From NCBI RefSeq assembly GCF_036345255.1, contig NZ_CP107783.1, positions 4,389,501 through 4,453,500 of the forward strand: a stretch of 64,000 bases of DNA, given 5' to 3'. This document shows, one piece after another, positions 63,850 through 64,000 of this stretch. The notes beneath the pieces are model-generated. The model made no database searches, was not told where the DNA came from, and worked only from the letters and a program-made list of their open reading frames with translations. The stretch's first letter is position 1. Each line of letters opens with the position of its first letter. Position numbers and translations under genes: made by a program. Origin of the DNA: Streptomyces sp. NBC_00569 (GTDB taxonomy: Bacteria > Actinomycetota > Actinomycetes > Streptomycetales > Streptomycetaceae).

Positions 63850-64000
63850 ATGACGTCGAACTGGGCCACCTTCACCGCCGCCGAACCGGAACTCGCCAAG
63901 ACGGTCGAGGAACGCTTCGGTCAGTTCCAGCACCACACCCTGGCGACCCTGCGCAGGGACGGTTCGCCGCGCACGAGCGGACTGGAGGTGCGGTTCCTGC
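63850..64000 (+). CDS. Start of a pyridoxamine 5'-phosphate oxidase-like protein (3' end outside window)
   Basis: Fifty codons are visible: MTSNWATFTAAEPELAK, then VEERFGQFQHHTLATLRRDGSPRTSGLEVRF. LATLRRDGSPR is the FMN-binding strand pattern of the split-barrel PNPOx-like family. CAGACT (63838-63843) ends 6 nt before ATG 63850, again a leaderless arrangement. The enzymatic role cannot be judged from this part. Confidence 0.75.
   Translation, partial: MTSNWATFTAAEPELAKTVEERFGQFQHHTLATLRRDGSPRTSGLEVRFL

Overview
This 64 kb window is high-GC chromosomal DNA from a Streptomyces or very close relative. The signs are extreme third-position G/C, many GTG starts and leaderless starts, Streptomyces-type regulators, and a gene order (trpS, glyA, mdh, folD, purHN, sucCD, icmB, pcrA, paired NlpC/P60 hydrolases) that matches, from memory, the conserved core of the S. 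coelicolor chromosome. I see no tRNA, rRNA, CRISPR array, insertion sequence, phage gene or integrase. It is core chromosome, not an island.

Layout. 0-2.3 kb: the 3' end of a dprE1-like oxidase, dprE2, and a 2'-5' RNA ligase-like gene. 2.3-6 kb: trpS, then an ECF sigma factor, its probable membrane anti-sigma factor and a secreted protein; a shared promoter motif GGGAAC-N16-GTGTA precedes the sigma gene and the secreted-protein gene. 6-12.6 kb: glyA behind a ZTP riboswitch, rocD, a DMT-type membrane protein, and a MocR regulator divergent from two AhpD-like genes. 12.6-20 kb: a leftward choline to glycine betaine operon (betB, betA, then ABC ATPase, fused double permease and binding lipoprotein). 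20-29 kb: mdh, an XRE/DUF2690 membrane protein, DUF3017, folD, a small membrane protein, purN-purH. 29-34.5 kb: a DUF6350 membrane protein, an unusual XRE/sigma-like/membrane fusion, sucCD. 35-37.5 kb: two repeat-rich exported proteins of unknown role.

37.6-45.6 kb holds the most intriguing unit. A leftward, translationally coupled MoxR ATPase, DUF5682 and VWA set is divergent from a SWIM zinc-finger gene and a DUF5691 gene. A perfect 14-bp inverted repeat sits between the two arms. 45.7-64 kb: icmB, a lipase, an M23 peptidase, pcrA, a NlpC/P60 hydrolase behind a c-di-AMP (ydaO) riboswitch, a TDT transporter, a frameshifted membrane gene, a second NlpC/P60 hydrolase, a PspC-kinase/LuxR-regulator/LiaF-like stress system, a DoxX protein, a membrane protein with a Cys cluster, a class II aldolase and the start of a flavin-oxidase-like gene.

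How the genes work together. GlyA, FolD, PurN and PurH form a one-carbon/purine network. ZTP, derived from the PurH substrate ZMP, is the probable signal for glyA. Mdh and SucCD are TCA enzymes. BetBA and its ABC transporter make and import osmoprotectant. The M23 and NlpC/P60 enzymes and the Lia-like system concern the cell wall. At least eight genes appear to have leaderless mRNAs, which helped set their starts.
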